Translations under genes and position numbers: made by a program
Shown here: one piece after another, positions 7,823 through 16,538 of the stretch
How the letters are laid out: every line of letters starts with the position of its first letter
How positions within the stretch are numbered: the stretch's first letter is position 1
Notes under the pieces: model-generated
Databases searched by the model: none
Told to the model about the DNA's origin: nothing
What the model saw: only the letters and a program-made list of their open reading frames with translations
NCBI GenBank assembly: GCA_946411735.1
Contig: CAMKFB010000009.1
Location: 1-50,218 of the forward strand
DNA length: 50,218 bases
Source: an uncultured Selenomonadales bacterium
GTDB lineage: Bacteria; Bacillota; Negativicutes; Selenomonadales; Selenomonadaceae
Direction: 5' to 3'

Positions 7823-9088
7823 ATGCTTGATATGAAATTCATTCGGGACAACCGCGCGGCGGTCGAGGCGATGCTTGCCGATCGTTGCTCGACGGTTAAG
7901 CTCGATCCGATTTTTGATCTCGATGCAAAACGGCGGACGATGTTGTCCGACGTCGAGGCGCTCAAGGCTCAACGCAATGCCCGCTCGAAAGAGATTGGCA
8001 AGTTGAAAGCGGCGGGCGCGGATGTCGAGGGCGTGAAGGCAGAAGTCGGAGCGATCGGCGACAAAATTTCGGCGCTCGACGGCGAGCTTCGCGAGGTCGA
8101 GGGCGCGCTGAGAGATTTACTGTTGCGCGTGCCGAACATGGTTCAACCGACGGTTCCGCGCGGAGCCGACGACACTTTCAACGTGGAGGTTCGACGTTGG
8201 GGCGAAATCCCGTCGATCGACAAACCGCAATCGCATTTCGAGATCGGTGAGCGGCTCGGGATCATGGATCAGCAGCGGGCGGCGAAAGTCAGCGGCAGTC
8301 GCTTTACGTTCATGCTCGGGCTTGGGGCGCGGCTGGAGCGCGCGGTGATGAATTTCTACATGGACACGCACGCGTCGCGCGGCTACAAAGAGGTGCTGCC
8401 GCCGTACATCGTCAACACCGCGTCGATGACGGGAACGGGGCAACTGCCGAAATTCGCCGAGGACATGTACCGGCTCGAGGGGCTTGACGCGTATCTGATC
8501 CCGACGGCGGAGGTGCCGGCGACGAATTTCTATCGTGATGAGATATTGGACGCGTCGATGCTGCCGACAAAATTCTGCTGTTACAGCGCATGCTTCCGCG
8601 CGGAAGCGGGCGCGGCGGGCAAAGACTCACGCGGTCTGATTCGCCAACATCAGTTTAACAAAGTCGAGCTCGTAAAATACACGACGCCCGAGCAATCGAA
8701 CGCGGAGCTCGAGGCGATGACGGCGGACGCGGGCTATGTGCTCGAGCAGTTGGGGCTGCCGTATCGGGTCGTGGTGCTGTCGAGCGGCGACATGGGCTTT
8801 TCGTCGTCGAAGACATACGATCTCGAGGTGTGGATGCCGGCGCAGGACAAGTATCGCGAGATATCGTCGTGCTCGAATTGCCTTGACTTCCAAGCGCGGC
8901 GCGCGGGGATCAAATTCCGTCGTGAGCCGAAGGCGAAGCCCGAGTTCGTTCACACGCTCAACGGCAGCGGCGTTGCGGTCGGACGGACGGTGGCGGCGAT
9001 TCTCGAGTGCTATCAACAGCCCGACGGCAGCGTGAAAGTGCCGGACGTTTTGATCCCGTACATGGGCGGCGTCGATGTGATCCGTTAA
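7823..9088 (+). CDS. serS: seryl-tRNA synthetase
   Basis: SerS charges tRNA-Ser with serine and also supplies Ser-tRNA for selenocysteine where that exists. The 421-residue length is standard. The N-terminal two-helix coiled coil that grips the tRNA runs from about residue 30 to 100. The class II catalytic core shows motif 2 in FRAEAGAAGKDSRGLIRQHQ and motif 3 in NGSGVAVGRTVAAILE. GAGGTGA precedes the ATG. It is a single-gene unit, with its own promoter and a hairpin terminator behind it. It holds two copies of the TCCGCGCGGA palindrome (8155 and 8595). Confidence 0.98.
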   Translation: MLDMKFIRDNRAAVEAMLADRCSTVKLDPIFDLDAKRRTMLSDVEALKAQRNARSKEIGKLKAAGADVEGVKAEVGAIGDKISALDGELREVEGALRDLLLRVPNMVQPTVPRGADDTFNVEVRRWGEIPSIDKPQSHFEIGERLGIMDQQRAAKVSGSRFTFMLGLGARLERAVMNFYMDTHASRGYKEVLPPYIVNTASMTGTGQLPKFAEDMYRLEGLDAYLIPTAEVPATNFYRDEILDASMLPTKFCCYSACFRAEAGAAGKDSRGLIRQHQFNKVELVKYTTPEQSNAELEAMTADAGYVLEQLGLPYRVVVLSSGDMGFSSSKTYDLEVWMPAQDKYREISSCSNCLDFQARRAGIKFRREPKAKPEFVHTLNGSGVAVGRTVAAILECYQQPDGSVKVPDVLIPYMGGVDVIR

Positions 9089-9099
9089 GAAAATAAAAA

Positions 9100-9140
9100 G
9101 GCGGGCGCCCCGCAAAGAAGGCGTCCGCCGTATTTTATTT
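9100..9140. terminator. bidirectional terminator between serS and the 3D-domain gene
   Basis: GGCGGGCGCC (9100-9109) and GGCGTCCGCC (9120-9129) form a 10-bp stem with one G-T pair. It is followed by a T-rich run at 9131-9140 and preceded by AAATAAAAA, so it can stop both converging genes. Confidence 0.85.
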
Positions 9141-9154
9141 CCGATAAGAGTTTT

Positions 9155-9847
9155 TTAGTCGAGGACGAAGACGGTGATGACTCGGCGACCGAACGCCATG
9201 GCCTCTTCGTAAGACTCCATGCAAAGGTCGATGCGATATCCGTAGATGGCGCCGCCGGTATCGGCCGCGATCGCCTCACCGTAGCCCGGCACGTAGAGTC
9301 GGGAGCCAAGCGGGATCACGCTCGGGTCGACCGCCGCCACGCCGTAAGTGGCAGGGATGCCGGTGGCGGTAATACCTTCTCCGTTGCCGTCGGTCGGCAG
9401 ATACGCCGTCGCTTCCATCGACATGATTGCCGAGTATTGCGGCTCGTCACTGTAGACCGGCTCCTCGACGTACTCAACCGTCGAGATCGGCTCGACCTCT
9501 TCAACATAATCGTCGCCGGTGAGCGGCTCGTTATCAAGCGACTCGGGCTCGACGCCTTCTTCATTCAATTGAATTTCATCATCGGATTGTTCTTCGGGCT
9601 CGATCAGAGCGAACTGAGATTTTTGAGTTTCGTCGGCGACTGCCAACGTACCATCCGCGGACACGCTGACCGCCGTCGGAGCATTATTTTCAACCGGAGC
9701 CGCTTCCGCCGCCGGTTCTGTCGGCGCGGGCGCCTCCTCGAGCATTTCATGGGGAGCCGTAAAACCGCTGTTGATTATCACAAAACCTGCAAGTGCAAAT
9801 GCGAGGAGTTCATTTTTATTTGCTTTAAGCATGTGTTTCAAGCGCAA
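9155..9847 (-). CDS. secreted or anchored 3D (Asp-Asp-Asp) domain protein
   Basis: The C-terminal 90 residues match the 3D domain named for three conserved Asp residues, found in MltA-like lytic transglycosylases and in Firmicute cell-wall proteins such as YabE/YocH relatives. The visible parts are MEATAYLPTDGNGEG, GVAAVDPSVIPLGSRLYVPGYGEAIAADTGG and YRIDLCMESYEEAMAFGRR. An N-terminal hydrophobic stretch (LLAFALAGFVIINSGF) is a signal or anchor. About 90 acidic, Glu/Pro-rich residues follow as a spacer. I prefer the TTG at 9847, which has GGAGG nine bases upstream; the TTG at 9853 is too close to it. A role in peptidoglycan cleavage is inferred. Confidence 0.85.
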   Translation of the reverse strand: MRLKHMLKANKNELLAFALAGFVIINSGFTAPHEMLEEAPAPTEPAAEAAPVENNAPTAVSVSADGTLAVADETQKSQFALIEPEEQSDDEIQLNEEGVEPESLDNEPLTGDDYVEEVEPISTVEYVEEPVYSDEPQYSAIMSMEATAYLPTDGNGEGITATGIPATYGVAAVDPSVIPLGSRLYVPGYGEAIAADTGGAIYGYRIDLCMESYEEAMAFGRRVITVFVLD

Positions 9848-10002
9848 AACCAATTACCTCCTTGAATTATCGTCAATTAAAAACAACGGTGGCATTATGA
9901 CAGATTTAGATGAATTTGAAATGAAAGCAATAAAAAATATTGGTGAAAACGGCGGCGGCTCGGTAATTATCCCTGCCTTGTATACAAACGGAGACAAGAA
10001 AA
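9848..10002. other. AT-rich intergenic stretch, mostly without a supported gene
   Basis: This stretch between the 3D-domain gene and the hybrid kinase is much richer in A and T than its surroundings. On the minus strand a weak promoter (TTTCAA and CATAAT, 16 bp apart, near 9895-9925) could serve the 3D gene. On the plus strand an ATG at 9898 opens about 35 codons (MTDLDEFEMKAIKNIGE...) of AT-rich usage, but that frame then runs into the kinase gene from the wrong strand. I do not call it a gene. Confidence 0.4.
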
Positions 10003-10019
10003 AAGGCGCCTCGCGCCTT
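10003..10019 (-). terminator. terminator of the metK/hybrid kinase unit
   Basis: AAGGCGC (10003-10009) and GCGCCTT (10013-10019) form a tight 7-bp hairpin with a 3-base loop. On the minus strand it is followed by a T run, so it ends leftward transcription from the kinase gene. Confidence 0.85.
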
Positions 10020-10047
10020 GAAACAGTTTTATTTAATCAGCAAAAAC

Positions 10048-12645
10048 TCATTTGTCCCGCCGTCGGACGGACATCGACGAAGGGCGCTCGTCGGATGTGG
10101 TCACCGCCTTATCCGGCGGCAGGTAGGACAACAACATCTCCTCCAACTTCGAAGGGTTCAGCGGCTTTGTCAAAAAGTCGTCAAAGCCCGCCGCCAGATA
10201 TTGTTCGCGCGCCCCGCTGATAGCATTCGCCGTCAAACAGATCGTCGGCGTCGCGCGGTTCGGATTGTCCGTCTGCGCCTTCAACTCGTGCAGCACCTCG
10301 ATCCCGTCCTTGCCCGGCATCATGTGATCCAAAAAGATGAGATCGTATTTTTTCTCCCGCGTCAACGACAGCGCCTCGTTGCCGCTGAGCGCCGTGTCGA
10401 TCTTTAGCTCCGTTTGCTTGAGCAGATTGACGAATACCCGCAAATTCATCCGATTGTCATCAACGACCAATACCCGCGCCGTCGGCGCCCGAAATTTTTC
10501 TTTGTACTTGACATGCCCCTCGATCGATTTCTTATATGCCGTCTCGTAATCGTTCAGCGGATCCCACTTGACGACCGTCTGCTTCAGCTCAAACGAACAC
10601 TTCGTGCCCAGCCCGTAGATGCTCTCGACCTTCAGACTGCTGTTCATAAGGCGCAACAGATTTTTCGTGATCGCCATGCCCAGCCCCGTGCCCTCGATGT
10701 TCCGATTGCGCTCCTCCTCGAGCCGCTCAAATTCGTCAAAGATTTTTTTGAGGTCCTCGGGCTTGATCCCGATCCCCGTGTCCTTGACCGACACCGTCAG
10801 CATGATGCCGCTCGGATCGTTCTCGAGCCGTCGAAAGCCCATCGAAAACGTCACAGAGCCCTTCTCCGTGTACTTGACCGCGTTCGTCAGGATGTTCGTT
10901 ATGACCTGCTTGAGTCGAACTTCGTCGCCGTGCAGCATTTTCGGCAGGTTCTTGTCGAGATCGAGCGACAAGGCAAGCCCTTTGCTCCGCGCCTTGACTT
11001 GGATCATATTCACCAGATCGTTTATCAGCGAGGACAGGTCGTAGTCCGCTGGGATTATCTCCATCTTGCCCGCTTCGATTTTCGAGAAGTCGAGGATGTC
11101 GTTGATTATCCCCAACAGCGTGGTGCCGGCGTTTTTGATGCTCTCCGCGTAGGTTATTATCGCCGAGTCTTGGCTTTCGCGGAGGATTATCTCGTTCATT
11201 CCCAAGATCGTGTTGATCGGCGTGCGGATTTCGTGAGACATATTCGAGAGGAACGACGATTTGGCTTCGCTTGCCGCAACCGCCCGCTCCGACAGATTTA
11301 AAAGATCGTCGCGCTCCTTCTTCTCTTTGTCGATGTCCTCTATCAACCACAGCACATTCGACACCGCGCCGTCCGTCAAGCGTTTCGAGACGATAAATCG
11401 GCAGCGCCGCCATTTTTGGTTGACGTTGCGGTACTCAATCACCACCGTGTCCGAATCGCTCAGGCGCTCGTTCAAAGTCGACAAGTTTATAAAGCGGAGC
11501 GTGTCGTCGAGAGAAGTTTTGCTGACCATCGCCCGCATCCGCGCCTCGATCAGCGCGCCGGCACTCTTGAATTTCTCCTCGTTGACGGGCTCGCCGGGGA
11601 TCGGTTTGACCGATCGAATTTCCTTGAATTTGTCTTCGATGAGATCGATTTCGTAGACCGACAGGTAAATGATCGAAAGCGAGGCAAGCTGTTCGTTGAG
11701 CTTCTTCGCCATGCTGTAGCGCCGATTCGATTTGTTGAGGATGTACGAGAGTATGCACACGATGATGATGACGACCGCGATCGTGATTGCCAACAGGATT
11801 TTCAACGGAGTAAATACCTCCGTCGCATTTTTGACGGTCAGATAACGCCAGTCATTTTCGATCCGCTCCGAGTAGACGATGTAATGATCGCCCGCGTAGT
11901 CAATCTCGAAAAAATCATCGTTGACTTCCTTCGCCTTGAGCGCAATCAACGCCCAAAAGGTGTCTTGCTCTTCGTTATAATGCTTCCCGATTTCTTCCTT
12001 GTTCGAGTGCGCGACCACCATGTCCCGGCTGTCCAAGATGAACTCGTAATCGGACCTGCCGATTCGCACCGCCTCCTCGGTAATGTTCTGCACCTGATCG
12101 AGCACGATGTCCATCGCGACCATGCTTTTGCCGTCGGAGAGCTGTTTCGAGATCGTCATCGTTATCTTGCCGGTCTGAGCGTCGAGATAAGGGTCGATCA
12201 GCGTGATATCGCCCTTGTTTTCGATCGTCTTTTTGTACCAAGGGCGCTCCGTCGGCGCAAAGCCTTCCTCCGGAACCCACCCCGCGCCGTCAAGATACTC
12301 ACCGTTGATATAGCCGTACAGCCCCGTCGTGTTCTCGAAAACCGTGCTCGTGACCGCGGTCGATTGCCCCACAAGATAATCCAAAATCTCGGCGTTGGTC
12401 TTGTTGTTGCGGAGCATCCCGTCAATCGTATACGCCGTCAGCTTAATCGCGTCGATGCTGGTCGACAGATAGCTGCTGAGATAATTTTTTGATTGAATCG
12501 CCGCCGACTGACCGCTTTTGATGATGCCGTCGCGCGTCTGATTGTAAAGCATGTTGTAATACGCCAGCACGATGCCCACAAAAAACGCGATCACAAGCGC
12601 CGAGAGCAAAATTTTTTTGATTGTGGCTCGGTTTTTATCGTTCAT
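10048..12645 (-). CDS. hybrid sensor histidine kinase with Cache sensor and receiver domain
   Basis: This 865-residue membrane kinase has a first membrane segment at about residues 11-31, an extracytoplasmic dCache-type sensor domain to about 280, and a second segment (ILLAITIAVVIIIVCILSYI). A PAS-like linker follows. HisKA has the phospho-accepting His near residue 470 in SNMSHEIRTPINT. The ATPase domain has DTGIGI and GTGLGMAI near 650. A C-terminal receiver has VLVVDDNRMN and the phospho-accepting Asp near 773 in LIFLDHMMPGKDG. There is no DNA-binding output domain, so a further partner must carry the signal. The ATG directly follows the metK stop, so the two genes are coupled. The ligand is unknown. 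Confidence 0.93.
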   Translation of the reverse strand: MNDKNRATIKKILLSALVIAFFVGIVLAYYNMLYNQTRDGIIKSGQSAAIQSKNYLSSYLSTSIDAIKLTAYTIDGMLRNNKTNAEILDYLVGQSTAVTSTVFENTTGLYGYINGEYLDGAGWVPEEGFAPTERPWYKKTIENKGDITLIDPYLDAQTGKITMTISKQLSDGKSMVAMDIVLDQVQNITEEAVRIGRSDYEFILDSRDMVVAHSNKEEIGKHYNEEQDTFWALIALKAKEVNDDFFEIDYAGDHYIVYSERIENDWRYLTVKNATEVFTPLKILLAITIAVVIIIVCILSYILNKSNRRYSMAKKLNEQLASLSIIYLSVYEIDLIEDKFKEIRSVKPIPGEPVNEEKFKSAGALIEARMRAMVSKTSLDDTLRFINLSTLNERLSDSDTVVIEYRNVNQKWRRCRFIVSKRLTDGAVSNVLWLIEDIDKEKKERDDLLNLSERAVAASEAKSSFLSNMSHEIRTPINTILGMNEIILRESQDSAIITYAESIKNAGTTLLGIINDILDFSKIEAGKMEIIPADYDLSSLINDLVNMIQVKARSKGLALSLDLDKNLPKMLHGDEVRLKQVITNILTNAVKYTEKGSVTFSMGFRRLENDPSGIMLTVSVKDTGIGIKPEDLKKIFDEFERLEEERNRNIEGTGLGMAITKNLLRLMNSSLKVESIYGLGTKCSFELKQTVVKWDPLNDYETAYKKSIEGHVKYKEKFRAPTARVLVVDDNRMNLRVFVNLLKQTELKIDTALSGNEALSLTREKKYDLIFLDHMMPGKDGIEVLHELKAQTDNPNRATPTICLTANAISGAREQYLAAGFDDFLTKPLNPSKLEEMLLSYLPPDKAVTTSDERPSSMSVRRRDK

Positions 12646-13803
12646 TCATCCCCGACGGAGAAGCTCAACCTTATCGAGCTGCTCCCAAGGCAGATCGATA
12701 TCCGTCCGCCCGAAGTGACCGTAGGCAGCTGTCTGACGGTAAATCGGACGACGAAGGTCGAGCATCTTTATTATTCCCGCCGGTCGGAGATCAAAATTCT
12801 TGCGGATCAGCGCCTCGATTTTATCCTCGTCGATCGTGTTCGTCCCGAAGGTGTTCACGTTGATCGAAACGGGCTGCGCCACGCCGATCGCATACGCCAA
12901 TTGAATTTCGCATTTGTCGGCAAGCCCCGCCGCCACCACATTCTTCGCAACGTACCGAGCCGCATACGCCGCCGAGCGATCAACTTTTGTGGGGTCCTTG
13001 CCGCTGAACGCGCCGCCGCCGTGTCGAGCCCAACCGCCGTAGGTGTCGACAATGATCTTGCGCCCCGTCAGTCCCGAATCGCCTTGAGGTCCGCCGATCA
13101 CGAATTTCCCCGTCGGATTGACGAAGTACTTCGTCGCGTCGCTCAACAGTTCCGTCGGCACAATCGGCTTGATCACGTACTCGATCATGTCGCGCTTGAT
13201 CCGATCGAGCGGCGCCGAAGCCGCGTGTTGCGTCGAGATCACGATCGTGTCGATCCCGACCGCCTTGCCATCCTCATAAGCCACCGTCACTTGCGTCTTG
13301 CCGTCCGGTCGAAGGTAGTCCACCTCGCCGGTCGTCTTGCGCACCTCCGCCAACCGATACGCAAGCTTGTGTGCAAGAGATATCGGCAGCGGCATATACT
13401 CCGGCGTCTCATTTGTTGCGTAGCCGAACATCATTCCCTGATCGCCCGCGCCGATCTCATTCTCGTCGTCGAAGGCGCTGTCGACGCCCTGAGCGATATC
13501 GGGCGACTGCTCGTCGAGCGATATCAGCACGCCGACCGTGTCTGCATCGAAACCGTAAGACGCGTTCGTATATCCGATCCGACGGATCGTCTCGCGGATG
13601 ATCCGATTGATGTCAACGTAGCACGTCGTCGATATCTCGCCGACCACGTGCACTTGCCCCGTCGTCACCAACGTTTCGCAAGCCACCCGCCCCATCGGAT
13701 CCTTCTCGAGGATTGCGTCCAAAATGCTGTCGGAGATTTGATCCGCTACCTTGTCGGGATGCCCCTCTGTCACCGATTCCGATGTGAATAAGACTTTTTT
13801 CAT
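12646..13803 (-). CDS. metK: S-adenosylmethionine synthetase
   Basis: MetK makes S-adenosylmethionine from methionine and ATP. The length of 385 residues is normal. Family signatures are [15 protein letters not shown] near residue 115 and [19 protein letters not shown] near 265. The N-terminal [20 protein letters not shown] holds the ATP-binding His and Asp. The ATG at 13803 is preceded by GGGAGG, which is formed by the last codons of coaBC. The stop is followed at once by the ATG of the sensor kinase. I see no SAM riboswitch upstream; metK appears to be expressed from the dapF-remA-gmk-rpoZ-coaBC run. Confidence 0.97.
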   Translation of the reverse strand: MKKVLFTSESVTEGHPDKVADQISDSILDAILEKDPMGRVACETLVTTGQVHVVGEISTTCYVDINRIIRETIRRIGYTNASYGFDADTVGVLISLDEQSPDIAQGVDSAFDDENEIGAGDQGMMFGYATNETPEYMPLPISLAHKLAYRLAEVRKTTGEVDYLRPDGKTQVTVAYEDGKAVGIDTIVISTQHAASAPLDRIKRDMIEYVIKPIVPTELLSDATKYFVNPTGKFVIGGPQGDSGLTGRKIIVDTYGGWARHGGGAFSGKDPTKVDRSAAYAARYVAKNVVAAGLADKCEIQLAYAIGVAQPVSINVNTFGTNTIDEDKIEALIRKNFDLRPAGIIKMLDLRRPIYRQTAAYGHFGRTDIDLPWEQLDKVELLRRG

Positions 13804-13806
13804 CAA

Positions 13807-15036
13807 TCATTGCCTCCCTTGGAAAATTTTTTCCAGCCGCTTGATGATAAGCTCCGCCAGCTCCGTCTTCGGCATCAGCGAAAAATACTCCGCCATGCTC
13901 CCGCGCGTGATGATCGTTACCATGTTCGTGTCGGTGTTGAAGCCCGCGCCCGCCACCGTCACGTCGTTGGCGACTATCATGTCGAGATTTTTTTGTTTCA
14001 TCTTCGCCGCCGCGTACGACTCGAGATTGTTCGTCTCCGCCGCGAATCCGATCAGCACTTGCCGCTGTTTCTTTTGCCCCAGCTCAAATAATATGTCGGG
14101 ATTTTTTTCGAGCTCGATCGTCAGCGTCTCGTCGGACTTCTTGATTTTCTCGTCGGCGATCGTTTTCGCCCGATAATCCGCCACCGCCGCCGACATTATC
14201 ACGCCGTCGCACGTCTCGTATTCTTTGAGCACCGCGTCGTGCATCTCGAGCGCCGTTTCCACTCGAATCACCTCGACACCGTACGGATCGCTCAGCACCG
14301 AAGGCGCCGTCACCAATAAAACTTGCGCCCCATGTCGATGCGCCGCTTCCGCGATCGCAAAGCCCATCTTGCCGCTCGAGCGATTTCCGATGTATCGAAC
14401 GGGATCGATCGGCTCGATTGTGCCGCCCGCCGTCACGATTATTTTTTTGCCCTCGAGTTTGCGCGCCTTCAATCGCTCGAAATGCCAATCGATCGCCGCC
14501 GCCAACTCCTCGGGCTCCGGCAGCCGCCCCTTGCCCGACGTCCCGCAAGCCAACCGTCCGTCGTTCGGCTCGACGATCTCAAAGCCCCGCCGTCGGAGCG
14601 TCTCGAGATTTGCTTGCGTCGCCGCGTTCGACAGCATTCGATCGTTCATCGCCGGCGCCACCATTATCGGCGCCGTTGTCGCCAGGATCATCGTCGTCAA
14701 CAGGTCGTCCGCGATCCCGTGCGCCGCCTTCGCCAAGAAATTCGCCGTCGCCGGCGCGATCACGACCAGCTCCGCAAACTTCGCCAGCGCTATGTGCGCC
14801 ACCCGATAGTTGCTCGGCTCGCCGAACATTTCGCTGCTCACCGGTTGACCCGTCAGCTCTTGAAACGTCCGCGCGGAGATAAATTCTTTTGCCGCCGCCG
14901 TCATCACGACTCGAACCTCGGCGCCGCTCTTGACCAGCAAACTTGCCAGCCCCGCCGCTTTGAACGCCGCGATCCCGCCCGTCACGCCCAGGACGATTTT
15001 TTTGCCTTTCAGTGATGTAAATTCGTTCTCGCCCAT
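13807..15036 (-). CDS. coaBC: bifunctional phosphopantothenoylcysteine decarboxylase / phosphopantothenate-cysteine ligase
   Basis: This 409-residue protein carries out two successive steps of coenzyme A synthesis: joining cysteine to 4'-phosphopantothenate and decarboxylating the product. The N-terminal flavin-binding CoaC half begins KKIVLGVTGGIAAFKAAGL and includes the substrate-binding APAMNDRML. The CoaB half begins near residue 190 with KKIIVTAGGTIEPIDPVRYIGNRSSGKMG and includes a KxKK-like KIKKSDETL segment. I start at the ATG at 15036, directly before the conserved region; the longer frame runs back into rpoZ. It follows rpoZ by 5 bp and is followed closely by metK. Confidence 0.95.
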   Translation of the reverse strand: MGENEFTSLKGKKIVLGVTGGIAAFKAAGLASLLVKSGAEVRVVMTAAAKEFISARTFQELTGQPVSSEMFGEPSNYRVAHIALAKFAELVVIAPATANFLAKAAHGIADDLLTTMILATTAPIMVAPAMNDRMLSNAATQANLETLRRRGFEIVEPNDGRLACGTSGKGRLPEPEELAAAIDWHFERLKARKLEGKKIIVTAGGTIEPIDPVRYIGNRSSGKMGFAIAEAAHRHGAQVLLVTAPSVLSDPYGVEVIRVETALEMHDAVLKEYETCDGVIMSAAVADYRAKTIADEKIKKSDETLTIELEKNPDILFELGQKKQRQVLIGFAAETNNLESYAAAKMKQKNLDMIVANDVTVAGAGFNTDTNMVTIITRGSMAEYFSLMPKTELAELIIKRLEKIFQGRQ

Positions 15037-15041
15037 CGCGC

Positions 15042-15269
15042 TCACCGACGATGCTCGCGCTGTATGCGATACGTGATCTTGTTTTCGACGATCTCCTTCA
15101 TCGCGTTCGTCACGTATTTGTTCGACCGCTTCTCGACGTGGCACGGCTCGCCCGACAAAAGTTGCCGCGCCCGCTTCGACGCCAGCACCACCAACGTGTA
15201 GCGACTCTTGGTCTTTTTGAGCAGCGCATCCGTCGACGGATTTACCATGCTCGGCTTACGGATTTTCAA
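15042..15269 (-). CDS. rpoZ: RNA polymerase omega subunit
   Basis: The omega subunit helps assemble and stabilise RNA polymerase by binding beta-prime. This 75-residue protein contains the family core MVNPSTDALLKKTKSRY and LVVLASKRARQLLSG, followed by a charged tail. The TTG start at 15269 is preceded by GGGAG ten bases upstream. The order gmk-rpoZ-coaBC is the normal one in Firmicutes, which supports the assignment. Confidence 0.93.
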   Translation of the reverse strand: MKIRKPSMVNPSTDALLKKTKSRYTLVVLASKRARQLLSGEPCHVEKRSNKYVTNAMKEIVENKITYRIQREHRR

Positions 15270-15285
15270 CTTGCAACATCTCCCA

Positions 15286-15888
15286 TCAAATTTTCAGTGC
15301 ATCGAACAGCTCCGCACTCCGCTCGACGCGACAGTGCTCGGCGACGATGATCGCTTTGATCCGCTCGACCGCCCGATCGATCGTGTCATTGACAACCGCG
15401 TAATCGTAGCGCCGACCGACGTCGATCTCCGAAGGCGCCGCGCTCAACCGTCGCGCAAGCGATTCCTCCGACTCCGTCCCGCGCCCGATGATCCGCCGCT
15501 TCAATTCCTCCAGCGAAGGCGGCAATAAAAATATAAATATACCCTCGGGGCAAGCCGCTTTAACCTGCAGCGCGCCTTGAATGTCAATCTCCAACAGCAC
15601 ATCGCGCCCCGCGTCCCGTTGACCGTCGACGTAGGAACGCAGCGTCCCGTAATAATTCCCGAAGACATCCGCGTACTCAAGAAACTCGCCGCGCTCGATC
15701 TTCTCTCGAAAATGCTCTCGATCGAAGAAAAAATACTCTCGACCGTCGACTTCGCCTCCGCGCGGAGTTCGAGTCGTCGCCGAGATCGAATACGTCAGCT
15801 CCGGCGTCGTCTCGAGAAGACGACCGCACACCGCGCCCTTACCCGTCCCCGAGGCGCCGGAGACCGTTATCAGCAAGCCGCGTGCCAT
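15286..15888 (-). CDS. gmk: guanylate kinase
   Basis: Gmk phosphorylates GMP to GDP. The 200-residue length is usual. The P-loop is GASGTGKG at residues 11-18. The GMP-binding region has SATTRTPRGGEVDGREYFF and GEFLEYADVFGNYYGT, and DVLLEIDIQGALQVK completes the family pattern. Its ATG overlaps the remA stop by one base (TAATG), showing coupling. A TCCGCGCGGA copy falls in the conserved TPRGGE segment (15757). Confidence 0.97.
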   Translation of the reverse strand: MARGLLITVSGASGTGKGAVCGRLLETTPELTYSISATTRTPRGGEVDGREYFFFDREHFREKIERGEFLEYADVFGNYYGTLRSYVDGQRDAGRDVLLEIDIQGALQVKAACPEGIFIFLLPPSLEELKRRIIGRGTESEESLARRLSAAPSEIDVGRRYDYAVVNDTIDRAVERIKAIIVAEHCRVERSAELFDALKI

Positions 15889-16169
15889 TAAATTTCTTCC
15901 TCCGTCGCCAACTCCTTTTTGCCCTTGAGACTTTCGTCGAGCGCGCGCATCGATATCGTCTCCGGCGTGATCGCCGACAAGATGATCATGCCGTTGTCCA
16001 TCAACAGCACCGACCGCGTCCGCCGTCCGTACGTCGCGTCCAGCAATCGATTTTCGCGCCGCGCGTCCGTCACCAGCCGCTTGATCGGTGCCGAATCCGG
16101 CGGCACGATTGCCATTATCTTGCTCGTCATTACCACGCTCCCGAATCCGATGCTCACGATATCCATCAT
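15888..16169 (-). CDS. remA: RemA-family regulator (DUF370)
   Basis: RemA in Bacillus is a ring-forming DNA-binding protein that activates biofilm matrix and osmoprotection genes. The core here is MMDIVSIGFGSVVMTSKIMAIVPPDSAPIKRLV, very close to the family, with the Arg residues that contact DNA in KRLVTDARRENRLLDATYGR. The frame extends upstream to 16202, but the family starts at the MMDIV, and GAGGTGG stands before it. Its position directly before gmk is the standard Firmicute order. Its ribosome site lies in sequence left over from the dapF remnant. Confidence 0.9.
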   Translation of the reverse strand: MMDIVSIGFGSVVMTSKIMAIVPPDSAPIKRLVTDARRENRLLDATYGRRTRSVLLMDNGMIILSAITPETISMRALDESLKGKKELATEEEI

Positions 16170-16188
16170 AGCTGCCACCTCAATTTTC

Positions 16189-16520
16189 AGTTTGTCCTTC
16201 AAAAACTTTCCGCGCGGAGCCCCGCATCATCACATGACCGTCCGATTCGCGCCACTCGAGATCGAGCGCGCCGCCGTCGAGCAAAATCTTTACGCGCCTG
16301 ACGCTACGACCGCTCAGCACACTTGAAACCGCCGTCGCGCACGCGCAGCGCTCCCACACTCATCCGAAGCGTCGACCGATCGAACCGACGAAGAGCACGC
16401 AATACGGATTAACCATCGACACGCACGTCATAAGATACTCCGCGCCGTCGACCGCAATCGACTCGCCTTTGTCGACCGTCACATCCTCGCCGTCGAGCGA
16501 AACCTTCAGCATCCCGCGCT
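16189..16520 (-). pseudogene. decayed tandem copy of the dapF 3' half
   Basis: Directly behind dapF are fragments of a second dapF, in order and mostly in frame. They match LKVSLDGEDVTVD, then IAVDGAEYLMTCVSMVNPYC, then the end (SVLSGRSVRRVKILLDGG to the final EGQT). The pieces between are deleted, and a TGA follows the second fragment. The 5' half with the first catalytic Cys (position 70 in the intact gene) is absent, and the ACGTGAC segment with the second is cut to CACATAV. An open frame of 60 codons (16360-16542) covers part of it but cannot make a working enzyme. Confidence 0.85.
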
Positions 16521-16538
16521 GTGACATCGGCATGCTCG

